This document shows positions 13,467 to 25,353 of a stretch of 64,000 nucleotides of DNA, in pieces (within the stretch, counting starts at the first letter, position 1; each line of letters starts with the position of its first letter). Both the position numbers and the translations under genes were made by a program. The stretch lies in contig CM040126.1 in the NCBI GenBank assembly GCA_022559845.1, positions 222,710,641-222,774,640 on the forward strand, written 5' to 3'. Source of the DNA: Amorphophallus konjac. Its lineage: Eukaryota; Streptophyta; Magnoliopsida; Alismatales; Araceae. The notes under the pieces are model-generated. The model saw only the letters and a program-made list of their open reading frames with translations. It was not told the origin of the DNA and ran no database searches.

Positions 13467-15056
13467 TGTTGACACCCATTTTATACCTTCGAGTTGAGTC
13501 ATTTTCTTACCCTCATTTATGATGTCCCAAGTTGTCCATTATTTATTGAGCCATTTTCAGATGATTTTTGGGCCTATTTTATGGGCATTTTTCTCCTGGC
13601 TGGGTTTGCTCACTTAATTTCTCGAACCGAAGCTTGATAAACCTTGATTTAATGTGGTATTTGGGATAAATAAGCCTATTTTATCTCATTTTTTATTTTC
13701 CAACGACCAGGTAAATAACGGTTGTACGATGGACCGCTGAACCTTTGGCGGTCTGTCAAGAGCCGTTTCAATTTGGCGGGATTCCCAGATTTGGCTTGGT
13801 CTTTGGATAAATAAGCATATTTATCCCTTTTTTATTTTCTAACGGCCGGATGAATGGCGGTCGGTCGATGGGCCGCTTATCATCTCGGGCGGTCTGTCGC
13901 GAGACCATTTCTATCAACCGAGATTCCTGCATCGACGGGCGATTTCTCGCCCTATCCGTGGTCAAACCAGTTACTTCATCCATGGATTTCTCTACTGATT
14001 CTCAGCCAATTAGGACGCCGTTTGATCCTGCTGGCGGCTGGGAGTATTATCTCCGTTTTATTCAAAATAATTCAAGGCTGATTCCCGCCCAAAAGCCCTC
14101 AATTCGAGCTATGGTTTCAAGGGTCTATAAATAGAACCGTTGGCTCATGGCCGCAGAGGGGGAGATTCTAGAGTTCGCGTCGAAGTGCTGTCGCTTTCTA
14201 GAGCGAATCTAGCCAGGGGGAAAGGCTTTCTACGTCCTCTAAGCCTTCGGTCCAGGGAGTAGCCGATTTCATCTCATTTTTTTGAGTCATAGCTTAAGTC
14301 TTTTTGGTCACCTTTTAGTCATTCCATCTCCGTTTTTCTTCACTTGTCTCCACATCTTTTATTGGCATATTAGGATTTTCACATCCTCCTATCGTTTTCC
14401 TCACCCCATAGGGGTTAAAAAACCAAAACCCCCAGGTATCTGCACTTCTAATTATGTGTTTCATTCATCGTTCATGCTTATAGATATTGCACATCTATAA
14501 ACTAATCTGGGTCGTTTTCTTTTGTTGTTTGTGTTATCTTGCAGGTCAGCATGTGTTTTTGCACGAGACCCATCCCTCCTGGCCGACCGGAAGGGGTAGA
14601 GGATTGAGTTCCCCAGCTCGGGTTTTGGAAGAGCTTGCGGTCTACCTCCGACCGTCTACCAGAGGTAGCAACCCTCGTTAGGCTATTTCTCCTCTGTTTG
14701 TGCCTGATTGAAGACCGTTCAAGTCCTGCACCCGTGTCTTCCTCTTGAGTTCTACTTTGGTGCTGGTAGCGGCCTATCGTCTGGCCATCTTTTCTATTCA
14801 ACAATCGTCGCAAGGCCGTCTTCATCCTGCACCAGCGCTGTCCTGATTTGGCGAGTGTCTTTATCCATCCCTCTTTCCAAGGTACGTAGTGCGTCCCTCC
14901 TTGCACTATCTGCCTTGGTGGCGATCACGATCGGGTAGCGTGTGGGTGTTGATTTCATTGCATTATTCGTTTCATTCTATGTTCCATTTAATGCCACATT
15001 AGTCATACTCATTCACACCCACACACACCCCTTCAGGAGATTAAAAAATATCTACA
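13467..15056 (+). repeat. Element T 3' LTR (about 1.59 kb)
   Basis: Begins TGTTGACACCC and is taken to end in CTACA at 15056, where B's LTR sequence resumes. It contains palindromic cassettes such as GGCGGTCTGTCAAGAGCC at 13747-13764 and GCGGTCTGTCGCGAGACC at 13889-13906, and a TATA box at 14125-14132. The 3' boundary is inferred from the junction with element B and could be off by a base. Confidence 0.65.
14125..14132 (+). promoter_or_regulatory. TATA box of element T LTR
   Basis: TATAAATA within GGGTCTATAAATAGAACC, about 660 bp into the LTR, downstream of the palindrome cluster. Candidate promoter. Confidence 0.55.
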
Positions 15057-17717
15057 GTATCATGTCAAGTACGAGAGTGCAATGTCATCGATCAATCTAG
15101 CAAGTTAAGCACTTCGGTGTAATGTCACGCCGTGGTCAATATAGCTCCCATGGGCGCAAGTACTTTCGGGTGCTCCTCCCAGGACTAGACCGGGGCCCAT
15201 TAATGCCACGCATTGAGTCATGTAAATATCTAGACATCCGTTGTAGTTTACAGCTAATAGAGTTCCAAAGGAATAAGCCATTGTAGGAATATTAAGGTAG
15301 ATTCACAGATTTGAGGAATTCAAGGATAGAACCTTGTGTAGAGATAGCGATAAATCTCTCATGAAAAATCGGAATGTTCATGTATCTTGGAAAAATGGCG
15401 TCAATACAGTCGCCGCAAATTTAAGAAATGGTGTCACCTGTCTGGACGCTAATTCTTATGAACAGCAGGCACGAAGGAAAATCGTGTCACCTATTTTGGA
15501 CGCTATTTCCAATTTGGCGTCAATTGTCTGGACCCCAATTCCAGACAGTGACTGGACTGTCACAGAACACCCTTTATGGTGTTCTATGGTGGCTAGGGCA
15601 CCATGTTTCTTCAGAATGACATGACTAATATGGTTTATAGGGTTTTTAGGGTACAACCCGCTCGGCTTCCTTGAGGGATTCCAAGGCTAGCAGAGTCTTA
15701 CGGAGGCCTTGTTGAAGAAAGTTCCAATCCGGCGGAGGGTCCTAACCTCACTAAGAGATAGAGGATAAGCGTTAAATCACAAAACAAGGACCACGCCTCA
15801 GCCTTGAGACAATGGTGCCAAGAGATCCAATAGTACTGGATCAAAATAGCGATAAAATAGAGAGACAATAATTCGCATCCTTTCAGAAGGGCGTTAATTC
15901 AAGAATTCGCGTCAACATGAAAAGGCGCTAATTCTAGAATTAACCATAATTGAATAAAATTATTTAAAATTGGTGTCCTTGTAAGAAGGCACCAATTATT
16001 TATTCTGAGTCACTTGCGGATGACGCTAATTCTTTTCGCTTTACACATCAACATGCATCGCACAAATGCGTTCACAAATACAATCCAATGTTCATTTCTT
16101 TTAAGAAGTATGAACAATAGCACTTTGATTTCTATCTAGATTTTTATGGATCAAGAGATACGCTAATTATGAGGAAAATACAAGGATCCTAAAACATGCT
16201 CATATAACTTTTACGGATTAGTGTTTCATACTAATTGTTTATTAAACATGAGTGAATTATTTAAATTGCCAGAAGAATGCACGTCAGGGGTCACGGGCGT
16301 GTATTAATTAGCGTCTACAGGCCTGACGCTAATTCAAGAATTAATGCCTGCCTGAAGAGACGCAAATTAATCCACGTCCACTCCTTTGGTCGCAAATTCT
16401 TTGTAAAATAGAACGTTTTAAAAACTTGATTAAAACAGCAAGAAACCAACATGGAAGCATGGAACATGTATATAACTATAAGATAGACATGATTACATGC
16501 ATGCTTCTATTACGAACATGTTTTGCCTAGAGTATTGGAGATAACCTACCTTTTAGTGAAGGAAGAAGATGGACGAAGCAAAATAGAGGAAAAAGACAGG
16601 GACGATGAACAACGTCGCACCCAGTGAGGAAGAAGAAGAGGAAGAAGCCAACACGTTTCTTCCCACAGGTTCTCTACAACTCGTTCACAGCACAGTAGCG
16701 ACGGCAGCAATGCAACCCTGCAACGGCAGCAACAGCACGATGGCTCTGCCATCGGAAGGGGGGTTTATTTATAAAACTTCCTACGCTTCGAATCCTATTA
16801 AGAATCCTAGTTCCATTAAAATGCAACACTCCTTTGTTCGAGCCTATCTTTCCATGTTTACCGCCGCTATCCCTGTTTTGATTGAAGAACCCTAAAGCTT
16901 CCTATGCACAGGTCGACCTATCTTAGATCAAAATAGACCCTAAACTAATAGGGAATTTCCCTTCAACGCAGGCCCACTCAATATAGCCCATTAACCCATT
17001 TTGGCTTATTAATGGTTTTGACCTATTAATTAAAATGTGAAGAGTTTATATTACTAATCCCTTTCTAAATGGTCTAAATTTAATAAAGCCCACTAGTGAT
17101 CTTTGGCCTAATAGTCTTAAGTGGGTTGGGTTTTGTTTAAAATTCATTTGTAGTGGTTTTAAAGCTCACTATTAATTATTCGGTAATTTCATATTTAAGT
17201 TGGACTTTAGATATATTCTTATTATCGTTAATTTCGACTACTTATACCATTAATAATTATATCAATTTAAGGCCATCTTATTAACTTGCAAGTTTTATAT
17301 TTATATTTTGAGGGGACATACATTAGCTCGCCATATTTTATTTCCTTATGAGATTTAAAGTAATCAGTCGAGCTTTTATCTCTATTTATAATCTTAAATA
17401 TTCTTGGTGCTTTATAAAATTTAAGTCACTAATGACTAATTAGATTTCTCCTTGATTTAGAATTTAAATGAGATAATTATTACTCAATTGTCTTTTAATC
17501 TGTTTACCTACATCGTAGTTCATTTATAATTTATTCATTAGCTTGATCAAGTTGGACTCCCTTTTTGATATATTGCTTGGCCCTATCTTATTCATCTTTA
17601 ATAAGAAAATCTTATTTTATTCTTCATAAAGACTTACAAGATTCATAGTTATTTTTCTCTTCTAAAAATATAGATAATTATTTCTATTTTAGCTTTTATA
17701 ATTAGCCGGGCGTTGCA
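15057..17717 (-). repeat. Element B 3' LTR, split by element T
   Basis: Matches 19206-21869 of the sister LTR along its length. The outer end by the polypurine tract reads TGCAAC on the minus strand, where the sister has TGTAAT, so its terminal TG has mutated to TGC. It holds palindromic cassettes (GCGTCTACAGGCCTGACGC at 16311-16329), a TATA-like TATAAATAAAC on the minus strand at about 16763-16773 and an AT-rich stretch at 16980-17700 with no coding signal. Confidence 0.85.
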
Positions 17718-17730
17718 CCCTCCCCCACTA
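17718..17730 (-). promoter_or_regulatory. Polypurine tract of element B
   Basis: Minus-strand TAGTGGGGGAGGG next to the 3' LTR, the same tract as in A and D. Confidence 0.8.
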
Positions 17731-17858
17731 AAAGGGAATTTGGTCCCCAAATTCACACCACGACCTTCTTCATAAGGGGATAATTACTAATCACTAGGGT
17801 AACTATGCATGTAGAAGAATCTAAGATTTACGGAAAAAGGAAGAGAACTAACTCAAGG

Positions 17859-18303
17859 TTAAGGATGAGGGGTAGCACTCACTACTCCGTCGGTAGGTTC
17901 ATTCAAAGCTTGAAACCTTCCTTGACGTAGTGCCCCATCATGGTCTTTAGTCTGCATAGGTTGATCTTTTGGAAGAGAACAACTTGCTATCTTGTGATCT
18001 TGCTTCCACAATGAAGGCATACACCTAACTTCCACCAACATTCCTCCGACCGATGATTTCTTTTCCCATAATGTTTACACTTCTTGTGCGGTACATCATC
18101 ATGTCTATCTCCCCCCTTTATCTTCTTGTCATTTGAAGACCCATTGCTATCATTAGTTCTCTTCTTACTATTCTCGATTCTCCTTGCTAACTCCTTCTTT
18201 TCCCTTCGAGCCTTGACTTTTTCCGCCATCCCTATGGCATCTTCTAACAATTGAGCTCTCCTAACTAGATCCGCATAGGCCTGGATATCTACAAGTACTA
18301 CCT
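17859..18303 (-). pseudogene. gag: gag C-terminal remnant of element B
   Basis: Minus-strand reading starts around [21 protein letters not shown], which aligns with [18 protein letters not shown] of element D. A basic linker follows, then two knuckles, CKHYGKRNHRSEEC (the second Cys of the knuckle is now Tyr) and CLHCGSKDHKIASC. A frameshift near 18004 separates the second knuckle into another frame, which continues to a stop at 17859 (ending SATPHP). Nothing of protease or pol follows; the next recognisable feature is the polypurine tract. It cannot make a working Gag. Confidence 0.8.
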
Positions 18304-18570
18304 AGGGAACAAAGCCAGACCAAGTCGCCTCCATTAAATCTAGATTCCTGCAAGAATAGTTATGAAGGTTAATTATCTTATTGTCAAAAATAATTATGAA
18401 AGTTGGTTATCTTATTCAAGAATAATAATGAACGTTAATTATCTTATTCTTATAGAATTACACCTTTTAATATTTAGCCCCAAGCACTACCCATTCTTAC
18501 CGGGTAATAATAAGGAAAAGGACCTAAAATGACATATATTCACGGGCAACCTAGGGTTTAAGAAAACTTA

Positions 18571-18583
18571 GGCTCTAATACCA
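18571..18583 (-). promoter_or_regulatory. Primer-binding site of element B
   Basis: Minus-strand TGGTATTAGAGCC, one transition from the canonical Met-tRNA site TGGTATCAGAGCC, close to the LTR edge at 18588. Confidence 0.8.
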
Positions 18584-18587
18584 CTTC

Positions 18588-21500
18588 TGTCACGACCCGA
18601 ACCGATAGTAGCGGAAACTTGCTTAGAACGTGACAGCGAACAGTCATGACAATCGGAGCAATAACTTAAGACACAAAACAGAGTAGGAATTGATAAAAAT
18701 TAAACTTTATTAATATAAACTTGTTATTACAACTATGACTCAAGTTGCAACTTCAAGAAAAGAAAATAACACACTAATCAGACTAAGAAACTCAAATCTA
18801 GACTCAAGAAAATAAAAGACACAAGTCTTCAAATTTCAGGAACTCTCATTCACACTTTCCCTTCCCGCTAGAACAACGTCCTTGCTAGCCACCTGAAGAA
18901 CATTGAAATATATCTGGATGAGCGAAAAGCCCAGTAAGAATTACATCTTAACGATCCGGCTTGTTTAAAGTAATTAACATCTTATGCAATGTAGATGCAC
19001 TATGGCTATACATGAATGATCGTAAGATAATAGAGAGAATATAACAAATTGAGCAAGTTGTAAAATCACTAGCAAGAAAGATTGAGCAAGGTTACAAGGA
19101 ATATCAAGCATGTAATTATCGCATGATGTCATGAGATATTGGCTATTTTAATTGTCAAGTAGATACCCATTCCGGGCTAAGCACGTCATGTCAATTTCAT
19201 GTCAAGTATCATGTCAAGCATGAGAGTGGAATGTCATCGATCAATCTAGTAAGTCAAGCACTTCGGTGCAATGCCACACCGTGGTCAATATAGCTCCCAT
19301 GGACACAAGTACTTTCGGGTGCTCCTCCCAGGACCAGACCGGGCCCCATTAATGTCAGGCATTGAGTCATGTAAATATCTAGATATCCACTATAGTTTAT
19401 AGCCAATAGAGTTCCAAAGGAATAAGCCATCGTAGGAATATTAAGGTAGATTCACGGATTTGATGAATTCAATGATAGAACCTTGTGTAGAGATAGCAAT
19501 AAATCTCTCACGAAAAATTGGAACGTTCATGAATCTGGGAAAAATGGTGTCAATACAGTCGCTGTGAATTTAAGAAATGGCGTCACCTATCTAGACGCTA
19601 ATTCTTATGAACAGTAGGCATTAAGGAAAATCGCGTCACCTGTTCGGGACGTTATTTCCAATTTGGCGTCAACTGTTTGGACGCCAATTCCAGACAATGA
19701 CTAGACTCTCACAGAACACCCTTTACAGCGCTCTATGGTGGCTAGGGCATCATGTTTCTTCAGAGTGACATGACTAATATGGTTTCTAGGATTTTTAAGG
19801 TACAACCCGCTCGGGTTCCTTGAGGGATTCCAAGGCTAGCAGAGTCTTACGGAGGCCTCGATGAAGAAAGTTCCAATCCGGCGGAAGGAATATCCAGCAA
19901 AGGGTCCTAACCTCACCAAGAGATAGAGGGTAAGCGATAAATCACAAAACAAGGACCACACCTCGGCCTTGAGACAATGGTGCCAAGAGATCCAACGGTA
20001 CTGGATCAAAACAGCGATAAAATAGAGAGACAAAAATTCATGTCCATTCAGAAGGCCGTTAATTGAAGAATTTACGTCAACATGAAAAGGTGCCAATTCT
20101 AGAATTAACCATAATTAAATAAAATTATTTCAAATTGGTGTCTTTGTAAGGAGGCACCAATTCTTTATTCTACGTCACTTGTGGATGACACCAATTCTTT
20201 TCGCTTTACCCATCAACATGCATCGCATAGATGCATTCACAGATACAATCTACTATTCATTTCTTTTAAGAAGTATGTACATTAGCACTTTGATTTCTAT
20301 CTAGATTTTTATGAATCAAGAGATACGCTAATTAAGAGGAAAATACAAGGACCCTAAAAACATGCTCATATAACATTTACGGATTACGGTTTCATACTTA
20401 TTGTTCATTAAACATGAGTGAATTATTTAAATTGCCAGAAGAATTAGCGTCTGCATTAATTAGCGTCTTCAGGCGTGACGCTAATTCAAGAATTAGCGCC
20501 TACTTGAAGAGACGCCAATTAATCTGCGTCCACTCCTTTGGTCGTGAATTCTTTGTAAAATAGAACATTTTAAAAACTTGATTAAAACAGCAGGAAACTA
20601 GCATGGAAGCATGGAACATGTATATTGATATAAGATAGGCATGATTACATGCATGCTTCTGTTATGAACGTGTTTTGCCTGGAGTATTGGAGATAACCTA
20701 CCTTATGGTGAAGGAAGAAGATGGACGAAGTAGAACAGAGGAAGAAGATAGGGACGATAAACAACGTCGGACCCAATGAGGAATAAGAAGAGGAAGAAGC
20801 CAATGTGTTTCTTCCCATGGGTTCTCTGCAACTCGTTCACAGCATAGCAGAGACTGCAATAGTGCAACCCAGCAACTGTAGCAGCAGCACGATGACTCTG
20901 CCATTGCAAGGGGGGTTTATTTATAGAACCTCCTACCCTTCGAATCCTATTAAGAATCCTAGTTCCATTAAAATGCAACTCTCCTTTGTTCGAGCCTATC
21001 TTTCCATGTTTACTGCCGCTATCCCTATTTTGATCAAAGAACCCTAAAACTTCCTATGCACGGGTCGACCTATCTTAGATCAAAACAAACCCTAAACTAA
21101 TAGGGAATCTCCCTTCAATGCAGGCCCACTCAATATAGCCCATTAACCCCTTTTGGCTTATTAATGTTATTGACCTATTAATTAAAACATGAAGAGTTTA
21201 TATTACTAATCCCTTTCTAAATGGTCTAAATTTAATAAAGCCCACTAGTGATATTTGGCCTAATAGTCTTAAGTGGGTTGGGTTTTGTTTAAAATTCATT
21301 TGTAGTGGTTTTAAGGTTCACTATTAATTATTCGCTAATTTCATATTTAAGTTGGACTTTAGATATATTCTTGTTATCGTTAATTTCAACTACTTATATC
21401 ATTAATAATTATATCAATCTAAAGCCATCTTATTAACTTTCAAGTTTTATATTTATATTTTGAGGGGACATACATTAGCTCGCCATATTTTATTTCCTTA

Positions 21501-21869
21501 TGAGATTTAAAATAATCAATCGAGCTTTTATCTCTATTTATAATCTTAAATATTCTTGGTGCTTTATAAAATTTAAGTCACTAATGACTAATTAGATTTC
21601 TCCTTTATTTAGAATTGAAATGAGATAATTATTACTCAATTATCTTTTAATCTGTTTACCTACATCTTAGTTCATTTATAACTTATTCATTAGCTTGATC
21701 AAGTTGGACTCCCTTTTTGATCTATTGCTTGACCCTATCTTATACATCTTAAATAAGAAAATCTTATTTTATTCTTCATAATGACTTACGAGATTCATAA
21801 TTATTTTTCTCTTCCAAAAATATAGATAATTATTTCTATTTTAGCTTTTACAATTAGCCGAGCATTACA
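18588..21869 (-). repeat. Element B 5' LTR (complete, 3282 bp)
   Basis: On the plus strand it runs TGTCACGACCC to GCATTACA. It contains the hairpin at 18919-18933 with acceptor-like CTTCAG/GTGG on the minus strand, the block shared with A and D at about 19243-19346, palindromic cassettes between 19550 and 20550, a TATA-like box on the minus strand at 20916-20925 and a donor-like AAG/GTAGGT near 20700. AT-rich and non-coding from 21130 to 21860. Confidence 0.88.
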
Positions 21870-23275
21870 AGGGGTGAGCCTCATCTCATTGGCTTAGTAG
21901 AGATCCCGCATATCCCCACCACGAAACAACGGTGGTAAACAACAACGATAACAACAATAATAACAACAACAATAACAACACTAGTGGTAGATGGCAGTGG
22001 AATCATAGCTCTCTAGGCTACTCCTACCAGCAACGGAAAGTAAACCCCGACCTTGTAGTCGGAATCGCCGAACCAACGGTGAAACCACTGTTACGCTATT
22101 GGGAGAGGAACCATGACACCTCTATCGTGAAGGCCCGTCCTCGATGATGAAGGCCACAGCCCAGACCACATGGTCCCGAGGGTGAGGTCACAATCTCTCC
22201 ATTGTGAACACTAGTCTGACTACGGGTGAAATCTCGACGACTCTATCGGGAACCCTCGACCTCAATGTCAAGAATAACACATGGTAGACACCTAGAGAAC
22301 CACAACCTCACTGTCAAGAAACCAAAACTTGTCAAGAGAGTCATGTCTTACACGACGGAAGAACCTGCCCACTAGAAGTAAGGTCGGATGCATCCACTGA
22401 CGACTTAGTCCGCAGCCTCGGGTGTCTCCCTACTCGCCCCAAGTAGAAACTGAGACACCGTACATAGTAGCATAAGACAAGAGTCTAGTCGGGGTCGTGC
22501 TCATTAGCACGGGTTTGTAGTCCCCGACCACGTGTGCACACACTGACTGACTATGCTACGTCAGGCCCTCTAGCTAGTTTTCCTGCAGGCCCGGACTCGA
22601 GCTGCCACAGTGGGAGGCCCTACAGCAACCGGCCTAAACTATCTCTCCCAGGCCTAGCTCTCCACCACTCCCAGGAGAGTCGGCACCCATGTGCCCAGGC
22701 AAGCTACGACTAGTGGGGAAAGTCACTCGACGTGGGAACTCTCAGTAGGGAGGAAACCGCCGGAGTATTGTCAGCTACGCACACACCCGTCATAAGTATC
22801 TCAGAACACAAGGTGGCTCAGTGCCACCGAAACTCGGAGCAGCTAGCTAGATTGGCTAAACCATCGGCTGACGAGTCAAGCAACTCATTCCAAGGCGGCT
22901 ATACAATACGGCTCCATGCCGTTAAATCACCATAAGCTGGAAACCAAAACTATGAACAAAGAGGATTCACAAGGCGGTCTACTACCGCCAAAGTTGTTCC
23001 CTATCTAGAGAAAAGCAATGAAACCTCTAGCACCCTTGGTCGGGCCATGAAACTCAAGTCACTGGCCACACTCATGGCCTACACGGAAATCGCTTATCGA
23101 GGAACTAACATTGTGCGAGAACGACCCTCCACACGAACTCAGGTGCACGGCAACTCAAACTAGCATAATGAAGAAGCTCGGAATGACCCAGAACCCAGAT
23201 ACCAAGAGGAGCCTAATGCCATTTGAATTCGGTGCCACCACCCACGCGTCGGGAGGCTCAAAAGGGTTATTTGGG
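21870..23275 (-). repeat. E1: LTR fragment of a third Ty3 family
   Basis: Similar to 49255-50540 of LTR E3: the TGAGCC...GGCTTA hairpin at 21875-21896, an AAC/AAT-rich microsatellite at 21937-21979, the CCCCGACCACGTGTGCACACA block near 22520 and the CCCTCTAGCTAGTTTTCC block. The first 300 bp of the LTR are missing because element B interrupts it. Its right limit with E2 is uncertain. No coding signal. Confidence 0.65.
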
Positions 23276-24321
23276 TGTTGTAGCGATGCATTGAAATTTG
23301 AAACAATTGCAAAAACTAAATTATAGAACTAAATAATCTAATAACAACTTTAAAGTTAACATTTTACAATTTAACTATAGAGTCTAGTCCATAAGTACAG
23401 CCAACAAGAAAAGAAACGTACACTGCTATGGGGCATAGCCTGGCACTGGCAAGCTTGCTACTAAGGGTCTTTCGACAAAGATGTACCCCCTCAAGGAGAA
23501 GCGCTAGACCTGAAAAAGCAGAGAGTGAGCCTCATCTCATTGGCTCATTATGGGTCTCGCGGATCCACACCCCAACGAAAGTGGTAAGCAATAATCACAA
23601 TAACAACAATAATAAAATGACAGCAATGGCTAGAATAAGAAGAACGGTAAACAAGGGAACTACGGAGCCTCTACGCTACCCTGAATCTTGTGGTCGTAAC
23701 AAACCGTCCTTGCTGACAGAACCTCTAAGAAGCCCATGTGGTCATACGTGTAACCTCCACCCTCGGGAGGACATCTAGACACATGTAACACTCAGTCTCG
23801 AGCCAGAGCTAGTGAGATAATCATGACCTTCACACAGGGCGACGCCAGCCCATCTACTAGAAGGGCCATCGACAACACTATCGGTACGTCAACCTTATCG
23901 GCACAATGTCTTCCACTCAAGTATACACAATAAGGCCAGATGTGTCCACTGACGTTTTATACTACCTGAAGGTCTCATATGCATGCACACTACCCACACC
24001 CGATCTCGGGAGGACTAGAGGAGGCACACATACGCACACACACACACCACACCTTGGGACTGGCCAGGATCCATTCCTCTGTGCCCAACAGCATGGTTGT
24101 GTCCTATAGCTTGACACGGGGTACGCGCCCCTGCGTCCACCAGTGATGTACACTTTTCCTAACCAAGGTACACACGCTCAGGTGGCCTCACCTTTGCACA
24201 AGGAGCGTTGTACACACTAGGTGGTCTTGCCCGGTCGGACCATGATAGGCCACTAGGCTATCCTCGCCTGGCGTGACTTGTAATGCCTTCAAGGTAGTGT
24301 AACAACAAAACATGATCTTCT

Positions 24322-24415
24322 ATGATCTCGTAGGAATCCACTATGTAACACTATAATCTGCGATCTCACGGGAATCAACCGTATAACACTATCATCCGCG
24401 GTCTCGCGGGAATCT
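24322..24415. repeat. 38-bp tandem repeat in E2
   Basis: About 2.4 copies of a 38-bp unit beginning GATCTCGTAGGAATC, each with TAACACTAT and TCTGC/TCCGC. The copies differ at several positions. Confidence 0.75.
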
Positions 24416-24884
24416 CGAGAATGTGCGTATGAACGCATGTAAGCCACTGTAAATGACGGGATGACACTAATGAGCAATGAGAAACCATCCAAGGCTAGAT
24501 GATGGGAACTAGTGGATGCAGACCTACTACACTCACACAAGGACCACCCACCATGCTCACAGAACTCACGCAGATATAACCCTCTACGGTCATAGAACTC
24601 ACGCGGATATAGCTCACCACGGGCATGCAATCCACGTGGAAACAAGATTATATGTACGACTAAACCCACCGTAGGTAATCTATAAAACCTCGCATTACGT
24701 GAATCCATTCTCGGGTGACCGCCACCCTCATGGGGCTGAAATGGACCAATTTGTATGGGTTTCCATGCATATAATATTAATTTTTTATTTCTTGGGGGTG
24801 AAAATCTAAGTTTCTGAGCCTGTGGCCCTTCCTGCAATGGGTTAGTCAACCAATCACACAGGTCAGTTGACATACCAGACCAAT

Positions 24885-25015
24885 CGGTCGACCGGTCTAG
24901 GGAACCAGTCGACCGAACTGTCCCCAAGGCCCTGACTGCACAGGGTCAGTCGACCGAATCCTGGGGTCGGTCGACTGGTTGTCTAGGTCTGTCGACCGAA
25001 ACCCCAGGTCGGTCG
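24885..25015. repeat. GGTCGACC palindrome cluster in E2
   Basis: At least six copies of CGGTCGACCG-like sequence, in both orientations, within about 130 bp: CGGTCGACCGG at 24885-24895, then near 24908, 24948, 24965, 24985 and 25006. E3 has an equivalent cluster at 50698-50912. Confidence 0.8.
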
Positions 25016-25353
25016 ATCAAATGTGCCCTGTGCATCCTGCTACATCATTGCCAGGAACCGATCAACCGATCCTTCTGATTGGTCGACGAATTCTGGAGAC
25101 GGCCGAAGGGGAAGACCCCTTAAGGGCCGTGTTCCACGTCTAACTCACCCAACCGTGAGCGAAAAACATGGGGAATCACTCCCCGACCCTTGGCACACCC
25201 AATGGCACCCAAATAATGATAAATCAACTACCGAAATAACAAAATCGTCGCACACCCCAAAACATGGTATTATCCTGCAACACAAAAGAAACCCACTCAT
25301 TCTCTCTCAGAATCGACCCTAAATGGCGGGAAAACATGCGAGAAGGCGAAAGG

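Larger units (their letters stand above)
11048..15056 (+). mobile_element. Element T: 3' part of a Tat/Ogre-type Ty3 element
   Basis: A polypurine tract, AAGGAGGGGCATC, followed by TGTTGACACCC at 13467, is the characteristic 3' LTR junction of Tat/Ogre elements. Upstream lies about 2.4 kb of internal DNA with an antisense PMD exon; antisense extra ORFs with this domain are known in the Tat lineage. The right end is placed at TCTACA, 15056. There the sequence continues as element B's LTR with gtatc, which also occurs in the intact B LTR at 19206. T therefore looks inserted in B's 3' LTR. Its gag-pol and 5' LTR would lie left of element A, outside the window. The lineage call rests on these motifs only. 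Confidence 0.65.
15057..21869 (-). mobile_element. Element B: deleted Tekay-like element with gag scrap only
   Basis: Two LTRs flank only 870 bp of internal DNA (17718-18587) that holds a polypurine tract, the gag zinc knuckles and a primer-binding site. All of pol and the 5' part of gag are gone. The left (3') LTR lacks the 617 bp matching 18588-19204; the break is exactly where element T ends, so insertion of T rather than deletion is the simplest reading. Its LTRs share blocks with A and D. About 20 differences in the first 250 aligned bases mark it as the oldest element here. Right flank: agggg at 21870-21874. Confidence 0.85.
23276..25353 (-). repeat. E2: second LTR of the same family, cut by LTR S
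   Basis: Starts about TGTTGTAGCG and repeats the E landmarks: the hairpin TGAGCC...GGCTCA at 23526-23547 with CTTTTTCAG/GTC on the minus strand, an AAC/AAT microsatellite at 23594-23619, a 38-bp tandem repeat at 24320-24410 and a cluster of GTCGAC palindromes at 24885-25015. The end beyond 25353 is replaced by the SIRE-like LTR. Orientation is inferred from E3. No coding signal. Confidence 0.6.

Noticed and set aside
16546..16752. Cys/Leu-rich minus-strand frame in B LTR (similar at 20698-20904)
   Set aside because: Its ATG lies too close to the TATA-like box to be in the transcript, and similarity between copies is explained by LTR duplication.
23906..24153. (AC)n-coded His/Thr frame in E2
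   Set aside because: Microsatellite translation only.
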